Source of the DNA: an uncultured Anaeroplasmataceae bacterium
GTDB taxonomy: Bacteria; Bacillota_I; Bacilli_A; Acholeplasmatales; Anaeroplasmataceae
Length of the DNA: 64,000 nt
Direction of reading: 5' to 3'
Assembly: GCA_934229785.1 (NCBI GenBank)
Contig: CAKQEA010000006.1
Coordinates: forward strand, 33,824-97,823
Shown: positions 55,941 to 64,000 of the stretch, piece after piece
Layout: every line of letters begins with the position of its first letter
How positions within the stretch are numbered: position 1 is the first letter of the stretch
Program-made: the position numbers and the translations under genes
Notes under the pieces: generated by a model
What the model was told of the DNA's origin: nothing
The model's input: only the letters and a program-made list of their open reading frames with translations
Database searches by the model: none

Positions 55941-58253
55941 TTAGTTTTGTGGCTTAGCTGAAGTAGGAACATAATCCTTACCTAAACCATTAGCCATAGT
56001 GTATAAGTAAACAGTCTTTCTTGCACTTAATTGTTCTTGAATAGTCTTTGCAGAATAATCAGCACTATTTGCATCCTTACCTAAATTAGTATTATTTTCA
56101 AATTTGAAATTACCATTTTCATCAAAGTAAGTAGAATAACTAGAAGTAACAACTAATGTCCATCCAGAAGGCTTTTCAGCACACTTATCAGAAGACCAGA
56201 ATGCAGTAACACCAGCATACTTCTTAGAATTTTCAGTTGTAACTGAACCATAACCTGCAGTAGGAACTGTTGTATCAAACTTATTTGTAGTATACTTATC
56301 AACCTTAGCTAAGCATAATACACCATCAGCAATTGCGCTCTTTACATTATTTAAGCCAACTTGTCCATAAGAATTTGTAGCAGTAACATCCAAAGCAGCA
56401 GATCTTATACAACCAATACCATGTGTAGAACCAATATTTTCACGCATGAATGACCAGAAATCCTTACCAGAACTTGCAATCATTTGTTTCATTGTTGAAT
56501 TGAATTCAGGAGCTTTCTCTCCACCGATCGTATTCCACTTAGTCTTATCAGCAGTTACCCAATATTGAGATGGACCGAAATCCTGAATCTTTGCACCCTC
56601 TTCAGAGAACATATAATCCATTAATTTACATGCATCTTCAATATTATCAGAAGTTGAAGGAATACACCAAGAATTTGACTTTAATGAACGAGATGATTCA
56701 GCATAACGCATTAAAGACTTAGTATACTTACCCTCTGTTCCACCATTTTGCCAATATGCTAGTGGAGGTAATACAGGTGTAATTCCTGTTTGTGTAAAGT
56801 TTGCTTCAAAGCCATTTTGTCTCTTTGCTGGATCAGTACCTATACCATCAACCATATCGTTAGATGCACAGTTTGCTGCAGAATAATCATACATCATGAA
56901 ACCATATGCAGCATCTTTTGAAGTCTTTTTGAAATATTTATCTAAATATCTAGTACCACTTGTACTTGCTGGCTTAGTATAGAATTCTTTCAAGATTAAT
57001 CCCTCATCATACATTGCAGAAATATTGCTTAAAGCATTATAAGTTTCTACATTAGAAGCTGCATCATTAATCTTTCCATCTGGTGTGAAATAAAGCATTT
57101 CTTTCTTACCATCTAGACCTTGAACTCCCCATAATTGAAGTAAATCAGCAATGTTATCAACACGGTTATTTGCCTCACCACGTGGGAAGAATGTAACTAC
57201 TTCACTATTAGCATCACCAGTAATTAAACCAGGATTAGCTTTAACTACACGCATTAATGCAATCAAATCATCTGTTGTATATGCTGCAGACTCACTTGTA
57301 AATATTTCATGTAATTCTTTATAAGTCTTATCTGTACCAACGTTTCCTGCATAAGCTGTTTCAAGATATGTAATAAACTGTTCAGCTAATTGCTTACCTG
57401 TACAACCCTTTGCAAGTAACTCATTTTGTTGAGCAATAATATTTTTAGTTTCAGTTAATTGAATTTGCTTCTTTTCACCATTTACAGAAACATCAACTGT
57501 AATCTTTCCACCAGAAATAGAAGCTGCTCCATAATTCTTCTCACCCATATATGGCTTATATGTACCTGATTGAACAACATTGGCAGAAGCATTTGAACCA
57601 CCATTAGTTGTAGATGTATCAAAGTTTGCACCCTTAGTTAATACTTTCTTAGTAATAGAAGTATCCATGATGAACATTCTTTCAATATCATTATATCCAT
57701 CGAAATATGGTGTATAGAAAATCTTACCACTCTTAATCATGTTAGACTTAATAGTTGGATTATTCTTTAAGAATTCAGCAAAATTAGGCATAACATCAAG
57801 ATGTTCTAATAAGTCAACTGCCTCACCTGCAGCACCCATCTTGTTAATGTTTCCTACAGTATTATAGAATAAATCAACATTTTGTGACTTATCACTATCT
57901 GAAGTGTAGTTGTTGTTTTTAACTAGATTATATGTATCATCATCCTTACTAGTTGTGTAACCAGAAGCATCACGTAAATTATATGAATCTACTTCAACTT
58001 CTTTTGCCATATACTCAGAATATGCTACCCATGTAGGTAATAATGTTCCTTGAGTATAGTTTGTGTTGTTCTCTACTGGGTTAGTATAAGCAGATGAACC
58101 ACGATAAGTAATACCAGATGAACCATTGTAGTTGATGTAAATATCTAGTCCCTTGCTAGTCTTAGAAGGTCCATCAGGTTTTTTGTTGCAGCTTGCTAAT
58201 GATAAAGCACTCAAAGCTGCAATTCCGCATAAAGCGAATGTTTTCTTTTTCAT
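55941..58253 (-). CDS. Large oligosaccharide-binding lipoprotein
   Basis: A 770-residue lipoprotein (SLASC lipobox near residue 22) of the ABC extracellular solute-binding type used with LplB/LplC permeases (LipO-like). It is larger than the usual 500-550 residues through inserted segments in the middle (about residues 190-330). Features include IFYTPYFDGYNDIERMFIMD, the aromatic-rich SLMRYAESSRSLKSNSWCIP and DACKLMDYMFSEEGAKIQDF, which is typical of this family. It should capture pectin-derived oligosaccharide outside the cell. Substrate is inferred from the GH28, PL9 and CE8 neighbours. Confidence 0.88.
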   Translation of the reverse strand: MKKKTFALCGIAALSALSLASCNKKPDGPSKTSKGLDIYINYNGSSGITYRGSSAYTNPVENNTNYTQGTLLPTWVAYSEYMAKEVEVDSYNLRDASGYTTSKDDDTYNLVKNNNYTSDSDKSQNVDLFYNTVGNINKMGAAGEAVDLLEHLDVMPNFAEFLKNNPTIKSNMIKSGKIFYTPYFDGYNDIERMFIMDTSITKKVLTKGANFDTSTTNGGSNASANVVQSGTYKPYMGEKNYGAASISGGKITVDVSVNGEKKQIQLTETKNIIAQQNELLAKGCTGKQLAEQFITYLETAYAGNVGTDKTYKELHEIFTSESAAYTTDDLIALMRVVKANPGLITGDANSEVVTFFPRGEANNRVDNIADLLQLWGVQGLDGKKEMLYFTPDGKINDAASNVETYNALSNISAMYDEGLILKEFYTKPASTSGTRYLDKYFKKTSKDAAYGFMMYDYSAANCASNDMVDGIGTDPAKRQNGFEANFTQTGITPVLPPLAYWQNGGTEGKYTKSLMRYAESSRSLKSNSWCIPSTSDNIEDACKLMDYMFSEEGAKIQDFGPSQYWVTADKTKWNTIGGEKAPEFNSTMKQMIASSGKDFWSFMRENIGSTHGIGCIRSAALDVTATNSYGQVGLNNVKSAIADGVLCLAKVDKYTTNKFDTTVPTAGYGSVTTENSKKYAGVTAFWSSDKCAEKPSGWTLVVTSSYSTYFDENGNFKFENNTNLGKDANSADYSAKTIQEQLSARKTVYLYTMANGLGKDYVPTSAKPQN

Positions 58254-58283
58254 TTTCTTTTCTCCTTTTCCTTTTTCTATCTA

Positions 58284-59156
58284 TTATTCTTTAACTCCAC
58301 CAACGTTAACACCAGCTGCAAAATACTTTTGCAATTTAGGGTATATAACGATGACTGGAATGATAGAACAAACAATGAATGCATATTGTAATGCATATGT
58401 TGAAACATTGGCCAACTTAGGATCAGTTGTACCTGATTGTTCAACTTGGTTAAGAATTGTTTGAAGAGTTACTTTAATAAACACTGTTAATGGTTGATCA
58501 TCTTCACCTAATAGCATTTGTGCCCAAATATAACCATTCCAACGAGAAACAGCATAGAACATAGCAACTGTTACTATAGAAGATTTTGACATAGGAATAT
58601 AAACCTTAGATAAAATTTGGAATTCTGTAGCACCATCGATAGTTGCTGCTTCTTCTATTTCTGTAGGAATACCTGCAAAATAGTTTCGTAATAAGATAAT
58701 ATTAAATGCATTAAAACCTAAAGCAATAATGAACATCATACGATTAGTAACACCAAAACGAATGAAGTTTTGTAATGTTGGAATCATACCAGCATTAAAC
58801 CACATAGTGAATACTAACATAAAGTTAAATCCACGACCAAACATTAATCTTGGCTTAGATAACGCATAAGCACCAGTGATAGCTACAAGCATTGAAACTA
58901 ATGTACCATACATTGTAATAAAGAATGTATTACAATAAGATAACCAAAATGCTTTAGACTGAATAACATATTTATACGCACCAAATTGAATGTCTTTTGG
59001 CCATAAATAAACAGTACCAGACTCTACTGCATCTTTTCCTGATACAGAGTTTGCTAAAATATAAACGAATGGATATAAGCATGCAAGTGCAAATACTGTT
59101 AAGATAACATAAGATAAAATTTTAAAAATTATTTCTGTTCTATCTAGTCTTTTCAT
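58284..59156 (-). CDS. Sugar ABC permease, LplC/YtcP type
   Basis: A 290-residue inner-membrane permease with about six helices and the EAA-loop signature EIEEAATIDGATEFQILSKV near residue 176, which contacts the ATPase. It ends VNVGGVKE, the typical LplC-type C-terminus. Forms the channel with the 59175 permease. Confidence 0.95.
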   Translation of the reverse strand: MKRLDRTEIIFKILSYVILTVFALACLYPFVYILANSVSGKDAVESGTVYLWPKDIQFGAYKYVIQSKAFWLSYCNTFFITMYGTLVSMLVAITGAYALSKPRLMFGRGFNFMLVFTMWFNAGMIPTLQNFIRFGVTNRMMFIIALGFNAFNIILLRNYFAGIPTEIEEAATIDGATEFQILSKVYIPMSKSSIVTVAMFYAVSRWNGYIWAQMLLGEDDQPLTVFIKVTLQTILNQVEQSGTTDPKLANVSTYALQYAFIVCSIIPVIVIYPKLQKYFAAGVNVGGVKE

Positions 59157-59174
59157 CTTTCATTTCCTCCTAAA

Positions 59175-60209
59175 TTAGAATAATGAAGTAGATGATACAC
59201 GTCTACTAATAGCATTAGCACCTAAAACTAGACACATAGCAATTACCGCATTAAACAAGTCAGCTACAATACCAATTTGAGGAATTGGTATAATTCCTTC
59301 AACACCAGCTTTACCAGACATACGATAAACCAATGTAGAGATAACATCAGCGGTTTCCCATGCTTCACGCTTTTCATTAACTAATAGAATAACTTTTTCA
59401 TAACCTATATTTAGAATATGTCCAATTCTTGTAATTAACATAATTGTTAATGTAGGAGCCATACCAGGGAATGTAACATAACGGATTTGTTGTAATTTTG
59501 ACGCACCATCAATTCTTGCTGCTTCATAGCTTGTTGGTGATATTGCTAAAATTGCTGCAAAATATACAATTGAACCATAACCTGCTGCTTCCCAAATACC
59601 AGACACCTGATAAATTGGTCTAAAGAACTTTGGAGCATATAGCAAGTTAGTTTCAAATTTTCCACCATTATCTGCTACTGTTGCACCAACTTTTTCCATA
59701 ATCTGGTATAAGAAACCACCAGCTTTTCCATTAATTGGGCCTTGGCACCACAAAGAAATAATTGTTGTAACAACAACTAATGATACAAAGTGAGGTAAAT
59801 ATGAGGCAACCTGTAAGAAACTCAAATAACCTTTACATTTAATTTCACTAAATAATAATGCAAGCACAATTGGAATAGGGAATCCTATAATTAAACCATA
59901 CATTGAGTTAACAAATGTATTTCTAAATGCTTTCCAGAATAATGCTGAATTACTACCAACAAAAATATCTTGTACCCAATATAAACCAGCCCACTGAGAG
60001 TTATACAATTGTGAATTGTCATCACCCCATTTAAAACCAGTTAAGATTCCGCCAATAGGGAAATACTTAAATAGAATAAGGAATGCTAACATTGGGATTA
60101 ATAATACGTATAAACGCCAATCCTTAGCTAATGTAGTTAATGTACGTTTCCATTTTGTACGTTCAACTTCATCAACAACGCTCTGATCTGCTTGTACGAT
60201 TTTTTGCAT
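59175..60209 (-). CDS. Sugar ABC permease, LplB type
   Basis: A 344-residue permease, six-helix core plus N-terminal extension. The EAA loop reads SYEAARIDGASKLQQIRYVT near 232 and the end region GYEKVILLVNE and ISTLVYRMS is typical of LplB/YteP. Partner of the LplC-type permease. Confidence 0.95.
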   Translation of the reverse strand: MQKIVQADQSVVDEVERTKWKRTLTTLAKDWRLYVLLIPMLAFLILFKYFPIGGILTGFKWGDDNSQLYNSQWAGLYWVQDIFVGSNSALFWKAFRNTFVNSMYGLIIGFPIPIVLALLFSEIKCKGYLSFLQVASYLPHFVSLVVVTTIISLWCQGPINGKAGGFLYQIMEKVGATVADNGGKFETNLLYAPKFFRPIYQVSGIWEAAGYGSIVYFAAILAISPTSYEAARIDGASKLQQIRYVTFPGMAPTLTIMLITRIGHILNIGYEKVILLVNEKREAWETADVISTLVYRMSGKAGVEGIIPIPQIGIVADLFNAVIAMCLVLGANAISRRVSSTSLF

Positions 60210-60231
60210 AACAACACACCATCCTTTAATA

Positions 60232-60927
60232 CTAATTTTCTTCCGAATCTGTTGTGTTAGACGACTCAGAATCTTCTTTCTTTATTGCAGTATCAGACTT
60301 TTCATCTTCTTCAACTTCTTCAATAGAAAATGTTTGCTCATCAATTCTGTTTTGTTCTGCAATTTCTTTATCTTCAATAAGCTTATCAACAACATTATTG
60401 ATAACCCCTTGAGACCTTAACACCATTACCCCAATTATTGCTACTGCAAGTCCAAAAGTATTATAAATAGAACTTAACTCACCATAATAGCACAAATTCA
60501 TAATTTGGGTTTTTGTTCCACCATCTTCTTGATTATACAATGTGTATACATACTCAACATACCCACGCTTCATTAAACTACCGCTTGTAAGTAACCTATA
60601 TGAAACAAATTGTAATAAACAAAAGACTACATAATCTAAAAGTATTAATCCAATGGCTGCCCATGTTTGATTAACAACTTTTTTTGTTTTAAATTTTTTA
60701 AAGAAAATTACATTCAAGCCAACACTCATTAGTCCAATTGCAGTTGATAAATATAATTTCCAATCATATGTTGCACCTAAGTATAAGATATCATTATATC
60801 TTCCACCTAAATAATTTGCTGCAGCTAACACAGGAGCTAACAATAACCCCCATAGGTTCCATCTTGCAACTGCCACATACATTATCAACAGTGAAAACGT
60901 AAAAGTGGGCGCAGCAGATAAAACCAT
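60232..60927 (-). CDS. Unrecognised membrane protein heading the transporter operon (start uncertain)
   Basis: From ATG 60927 a 231-residue frame with about four to five membrane helices and an acidic Ser/Glu-rich cytoplasmic tail (about 60 residues, ending DSEENs-type residues TTDSEEN). The frame stays open upstream of this ATG to TAG at about 61039, and the extra codons read as a coherent membrane helix (YRAVDLLLLLVIGSILEGFA). There is no in-frame ATG, GTG or TTG there, so either a rare start (ATT near 61015, preceded by GGGGTG) is used or a frameshift has cut off the real start. Unusual. Confidence 0.7.
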   Translation of the reverse strand: MVLSAAPTFTFSLLIMYVAVARWNLWGLLLAPVLAAANYLGGRYNDILYLGATYDWKLYLSTAIGLMSVGLNVIFFKKFKTKKVVNQTWAAIGLILLDYVVFCLLQFVSYRLLTSGSLMKRGYVEYVYTLYNQEDGGTKTQIMNLCYYGELSSIYNTFGLAVAIIGVMVLRSQGVINNVVDKLIEDKEIAEQNRIDEQTFSIEEVEEDEKSDTAIKKEDSESSNTTDSEEN

Positions 60928-61049
60928 CCCGCTAACCTTAGTAGCAAATCCTTCTAGGATAGAACCTATAACAAGTAATAATAATAGGTCAACAGCTCTA
61001 TACCCCTTAAGGTTAATAATAACACCCCATTTTGCTGAAAGCTACATTT

Positions 61050-61088
61050 TCATAGCGCTTTCATCGCCATGAATGTAGAACGCTTTCA
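61050..61088 (-). promoter_or_regulatory. Two LacI/CcpA-type operators at the transporter promoter
   Basis: On the minus strand TGAAAGCGCTATGA (61063-61050) and TGAAAGCGTTCTAC (61088-61075), each close to the cre consensus TGWAANCGNTNWCA, lie just downstream of the predicted transcription start. The pair is also inside the CTACATT/AATGTAG inverted repeat (about 61042-61078). Confidence 0.68.
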
Positions 61089-61101
61089 CAATTCACAACC
61101 T

Positions 61102-61130
61102 ATTTTAGCATTATTAAAAATATTAGTCAA
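61102..61130 (-). promoter_or_regulatory. Promoter of the pectin transporter operon
   Basis: TTGACT (61130-61125), 17-bp spacer, TAAAAT (61107-61102) on the minus strand. Another cre-like sequence, AGAAAACGATTACT (61132-61145), overlaps the region between this and the divergent pectin methylesterase. With the operators it explains the divergent gap 60928-61248. Confidence 0.72.
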
Positions 61131-61248
61131 TAGAAAACGATTACTTTTTTATTTCACAAAAATCTTCATTTTTCACTTAAACGATTAAGAATATACATTG
61201 TGTAGAGTTTTATTTATAATTATGATAAAATAATTTCGAGGTGAAAAT

Positions 61249-62196
61249 ATGAGATATGAACTAAATCCAAACATTTCAATAAATGAAACTTTAAAAAATG
61301 CTCATTCAGGAGATATTATTTACTTAAAAGATGGTATTTATCACGAAAAGGTTGAAATTTTTACCAATAACATTCAAATAATTGGTGAATCAAAGGAAAA
61401 TACCATTATTTCAAATAATGACCATTTCTATAAAATAATGCCTGATGGTAACGAATGTAATACTTTTAGAACATATACTGTTCTTGTTAAAGCAAATAAT
61501 GTATCAATTGAAAATATTACAATAGAAAACACATCTGTACCATCAAAAAAATATGGACAAGCTGTTGCCTTAAGCGTATTAGGAACAAATTTTACGTGTG
61601 AGGAGTGCATAATTAAAGGGGCACAGGATACATTATTTACAGGCCCAATGCCTGATAATATAATAGAGCGCTATAGTAACACAGGCTTTCAAGAATATCT
61701 ATTAAGTAATAATAAAACTTTTCAAAAATATACTGACTGTATAATTGAAGGCGATGTTGATTTTATTTTTGGTGGTGCCACTGCTTTATTTGAAAATTGT
61801 GTAATTAAAGTCTTAAAAAGAAATGAAGCAAACAATTTTGAATCAAACTCCTATATTTCTGCTCCTTCTCACACATTAGATATACCATATGGCTACTTAT
61901 TCTATAAATGCCAAATTATATGCCCTCTTGAAACTAAAGGTGTATATTTATCAAGACCATGGAGAGACTATGGTTGTGCAGCCTATATATTATGTGAAAT
62001 GACTAATAATGTTAATCCATTAGGCTTTAATAAATGGAATAATACTAATAGAGATAAAACCGCAAGATATTATGAATATAGTGAAAATCTTGATTTATCA
62101 AATCGTGAACCATGGGTTCATGAATTAAACAAACTTGATGCCGCTCAATATGTAATAGATTTTATGAAATACTTTAATGATAACTTTAATAATTAA
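61249..62196 (+). CDS. Pectin methylesterase (CE8)
   Basis: Removes methyl esters from homogalacturonan, 315 residues, right-handed beta-helix. Visible motifs: GQAVALSVLG near 104, GAQDTLF near 124 (Gln and Asp), DVDFIFGGA near 170 (catalytic Asp), and LSRPWRDYGC near 234 (substrate Arg/Trp). There is no signal peptide, so the enzyme is probably cytoplasmic and acts on imported oligomers, although leaderless export cannot be ruled out. GAGGTG precedes the ATG. Divergent from the transporter operon with shared operators. Confidence 0.95.
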   Translation: MRYELNPNISINETLKNAHSGDIIYLKDGIYHEKVEIFTNNIQIIGESKENTIISNNDHFYKIMPDGNECNTFRTYTVLVKANNVSIENITIENTSVPSKKYGQAVALSVLGTNFTCEECIIKGAQDTLFTGPMPDNIIERYSNTGFQEYLLSNNKTFQKYTDCIIEGDVDFIFGGATALFENCVIKVLKRNEANNFESNSYISAPSHTLDIPYGYLFYKCQIICPLETKGVYLSRPWRDYGCAAYILCEMTNNVNPLGFNKWNNTNRDKTARYYEYSENLDLSNREPWVHELNKLDAAQYVIDFMKYFNDNFNN

Positions 62197-62200
62197 CATT

Positions 62201-62234
62201 AACAGCAAGCCAATTAGTTTGAGCTTGCTGTTTT
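62201..62234 (+). terminator. Intrinsic terminator of the pectin methylesterase gene
   Basis: AACAGCAAGC (62201-62210) pairs with GCTTGCTGTT (62223-62232), followed by TTTTG. Confidence 0.88.
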
Positions 62235-62401
62235 GTTATATTTAAATGATTAATTATTATACGTTTATCCAAATTTAAGAAAATAAACAATAAGGTAGTT
62301 TAAATTGAATAATAGCATTATAGATGTTCATTTACTAACTTTTGGTGAAATATTAGCAAAAAAACATAAAAAAATATATTGTTTAATATAACAAGAATTG
62401 A

Positions 62402-62464
62402 TTTCGACATGTTTCGACATTTTCGATATGGTATGCTATAATATGACAAAAGAAAAATGTCGAA
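62402..62464 (+). promoter_or_regulatory. spo0A promoter with three 0A boxes
   Basis: Two TTTCGACA boxes (62402-62409 and 62412-62419, ten bases apart) and an inverted TGTCGAA (62458-62464) surround TATAAT (62437-62442). The second box doubles as the -35 (TCGACA, 17-bp spacer). TGTCGAA is the Spo0A box core, so the gene probably controls itself. The remaining AT-rich stretch 62235-62401 shows no gene. Confidence 0.82.
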
Positions 62465-62573
62465 GTATTTTGAATAAAAAAAACATATATTTAATTTATA
62501 GGAAATGTATTGCTATATAAGTTTTTTTAAAATATTATTTCAAGCGTAAACGCCAAAAGGGGAGGAATAATAT

Positions 62574-63356
62574 ATGGCAAAAATAATCATAGCTGACGAC
62601 AACAAAGAATTACTAGGAATGGTTGGAGAATTTTTAAAGCTACAGCCAGGAATAGACGTAGTAAAATCATTTTGTAATGGAAAGGAACTTTTAAATCATT
62701 TAGAGAAGGAGTCTTGTGACATTCTTCTTCTTGATGTTTTTATGCCTGAGCTTGATGGTGTTAATGTTTTAAATGAAATTAACACATCAAAAAAATACAA
62801 TAGACCTAAAAAAATTGTTATGCTAACGGCCTTCAATACTGAAGCAATGATGATGAAGGCATCACAGCTTGGTGCTGACTATTTTATTGTTAAACCAATT
62901 GATTTAAACAACCTTCAAAAAGTAATACAAGCATTATTAAAAGATAATTCTACTACAGGTAATACTTACAATTTAAAGGAAACTCAAGCTAAGGAAGAAA
63001 AAGGTTTGGATACTGAAATAACTGAATTACTTCATGAAATTGGAGTACCTGCTCATATTAAAGGCTATATGTATTTAAGAGAATCAATAACAATGGTATA
63101 TAATGATGTAACAATACTTGGTGGCATCACTAAAGTCTTATATCCAACCGTAGCCAAAAAATTCAACACAACATCATCACGTGTTGAACGAGCAATTAGA
63201 CATTCAATTGAGGTTGCTTGGAATAGAGGCAATGTTGATGCAATTTCTCAGATATTTGCCTACACTATTAGCTATAATAAGAGTAAACCAACAAATTCAG
63301 AATTTATCGCAATGATTGCAGACAAGCTAAGACTTGCTCATAAAGTTGCATGTTAA
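62574..63356 (+). CDS. spo0A: Sporulation master regulator Spo0A
   Basis: A 260-residue response regulator. The receiver domain has IADDNKE at the start, the phosphoacceptor Asp in [12 protein letters not shown] near 54, TAF near 83 and VKPID near 104. The C-terminal effector domain is the Spo0A type: [37 protein letters not shown] (recognition helix) and [24 protein letters not shown] precedes the ATG. Single gene between two terminators. Phosphorelay partners are not in the window. Confirms a spore-forming lineage. Confidence 0.98.
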   Translation: MAKIIIADDNKELLGMVGEFLKLQPGIDVVKSFCNGKELLNHLEKESCDILLLDVFMPELDGVNVLNEINTSKKYNRPKKIVMLTAFNTEAMMMKASQLGADYFIVKPIDLNNLQKVIQALLKDNSTTGNTYNLKETQAKEEKGLDTEITELLHEIGVPAHIKGYMYLRESITMVYNDVTILGGITKVLYPTVAKKFNTTSSRVERAIRHSIEVAWNRGNVDAISQIFAYTISYNKSKPTNSEFIAMIADKLRLAHKVAC

Positions 63357-63358
63357 GT

Positions 63359-63400
63359 AGATTTTTCTACATGTTATTAATTTAATATGTAGAAAAATCT
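63359..63400 (+). terminator. Intrinsic terminator of spo0A
   Basis: AGATTTTTCTACAT (63359-63372) pairs with ATGTAGAAAAATCT (63387-63400), followed by GCTTTTTTT. Confidence 0.9.
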
Positions 63401-63408
63401 GCTTTTTT

Positions 63409-63593
63409 TGTTAAGTTCAACCCAAAAGTTGGTAATAATATTCTATAATGGTACACATCAAATACCTAATATAAATCTATTGATATAGTAATTTACTATC
63501 ATTTAATGCTATAGTATCTACCTCTTTTATAAGTGGCTTATTTCTAATGGTAATATTAATGATATGTCCCCAACTTTTTGATTGAACATAACA
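63409..63593. mobile_element. 185-bp element with terminal inverted repeats (MITE-like or IS remnant)
   Basis: TGTTAAGTTCAACCCAAAAG (continuing TTGG to 63432) and the sequence at 63570-63593 are inverted copies agreeing at 21 of 24 positions. The 137 bases between are AT-rich with no coding frame. No obvious target duplication is seen. Size and structure fit a non-autonomous insertion element; no intact copy is in the window to confirm. Confidence 0.6.
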
Positions 63594-63621
63594 AATAGAA
63601 AGAACTCCTAACATTAACAAA

Positions 63622-63680
63622 AGGGAGTAACCCTAAATAATTTGATTATCTTTTATTCAAATTATCTTAGGCTACTCCCT
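63622..63680. terminator. Long imperfect hairpin between spo0A and the nuclease gene
   Basis: AGGGAGTA (63622-63629) and TACTCCCT (63673-63680) form the base, with CTAA/TTAG and TAATTTG/CAAATTA further in. T-rich sequence follows on the plus strand and, less so, on the minus strand. Probably a bidirectional terminator for converging genes. Confidence 0.55.
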
Positions 63681-63748
63681 ATTTTATTTTGATTAAATTT
63701 ATTTGTTTTAGTATTAAATAAAATGTTAATTAACAAGTAGTTTTATAA

Positions 63749-64000
63749 TTAACCAATTATTTTTTTAACTTCATCAATAGATAAATTAGAGGATTTAGCT
63801 ATTAATTCAATAGAAACACCATTTTGATAGAGGCTCTTAACAATTTGGGTTTTCTCTTTTTCAGCAGCAATTCTTGCTTCCTTATCTTGTTTGGCAATCT
63901 CTTCAGCCTTAAGCTTCTCTTCCTTGAGTCTTTTAATTTCAAGCTCTCTTTCTTTATCATATTTTTTCTTTAAGGCTGCCTCATACTCTGCCCTTACTAT
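63749..64000 (-). CDS. C-terminus of a PD-(D/E)XK (Rpn-type) transposase/nuclease-family protein, partial
   Basis: The last 83 residues before TAA 63749; the N-terminus lies beyond the window. The visible part is a charged coiled coil (EIKRLKEEKLKAEEIAKQDK) followed by IVKSLYQNGVSIELIAKSS and LSIDEVKKIIG. That tail, a helix-turn-helix-like IAKxxGLSxEEI segment after a Glu/Lys coil, is common at the end of Rpn/PDDEXK-family putative transposases in Firmicutes. The nuclease core is not in the window, so the call is by tail pattern only. Confidence 0.55.
   Translation of the reverse strand: MVRAEYEAALKKKYDKERELEIKRLKEEKLKAEEIAKQDKEARIAAEKEKTQIVKSLYQNGVSIELIAKSSNLSIDEVKKIIG

Noticed and set aside
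63622..63680. Second insertion element between spo0A and the nuclease gene
   Set aside because: The inverted repeat is short-looped and lies where converging genes need a terminator; no coding or target-site evidence for mobility.

Overview
The window is AT-rich bacterial chromosome. It suggests a spore-forming, fermentative, low-GC member of the Bacilli, probably an uncultured gut lineage close to Erysipelotrichales, RF39 or RFN20. The lineage is inferred from gene content and gene order. TGA is used as a stop codon (at 10453-10455), so the mycoplasma code does not apply. Sporulation genes are spread along the window: cse60, spoVM, spoIIID, spoIIQ and spo0A. Two of these, cse60 and spoVM, are tiny genes that are easy to miss.

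Layout. 1-836 is a partial substrate-binding lipoprotein, followed by a TrmH-type RNA methyltransferase. 2100-4500 is a glycolytic cluster read leftward (pgk, HPr-like, tpiA). 4600-11640 holds unknown proteins, dnaE, and an Ig-like surface protein coupled to an XRE/TPR regulator. 11760-31510 is a long leftward housekeeping stretch with Firmicutes gene order: cse60, nth, dnaD, dapB, rnc, plsX, recG, fakA; then, right of the divergent rpmB, spoVM, rpe, rsgA, a PASTA protein, rlmN; then pheST under a T-box, yhaM, a pullulanase and cca. 31500-32900 is a gene-poor stretch with two tandem copies of a small element, interpreted here as a leader-coupled type I toxin-antitoxin locus. 32900-42900 carries yigZ, spoIIID, spoIIQ, a DUF1146 gene, the F1Fo ATP synthase operon, upp and rpiB.

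43100-62200 is a pectin-utilisation locus: a PL9-like pectate lyase lipoprotein, two further lipoproteins, a GH28 polygalacturonase, a pectin methylesterase, and an LplB/LplC-type sugar ABC transporter with a large binding lipoprotein, an MsmX/UgpC-type ATPase and five unrecognised membrane proteins. LacI/CcpA-type operators lie at both of its main promoters. The inferred flow is de-esterification by the methylesterase, cleavage by the lyase and polygalacturonase, capture by the lipoproteins and import by the ABC system.

62400-64000 holds spo0A with 0A boxes on its own promoter, a small non-coding element with terminal inverted repeats, and the C-terminus of a probable PD-(D/E)XK transposase/nuclease-family protein.

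The most unusual item is the tandem element at 31709-32793. Each unit encodes an identical 28-residue hydrophobic peptide. Its ribosome-binding site lies in a hairpin, and its start codon overlaps the stop codon of a short leader ORF. A convergent short RNA with a strong promoter shares the terminator. A decayed third copy lies in the opposite orientation at 1826-2014.
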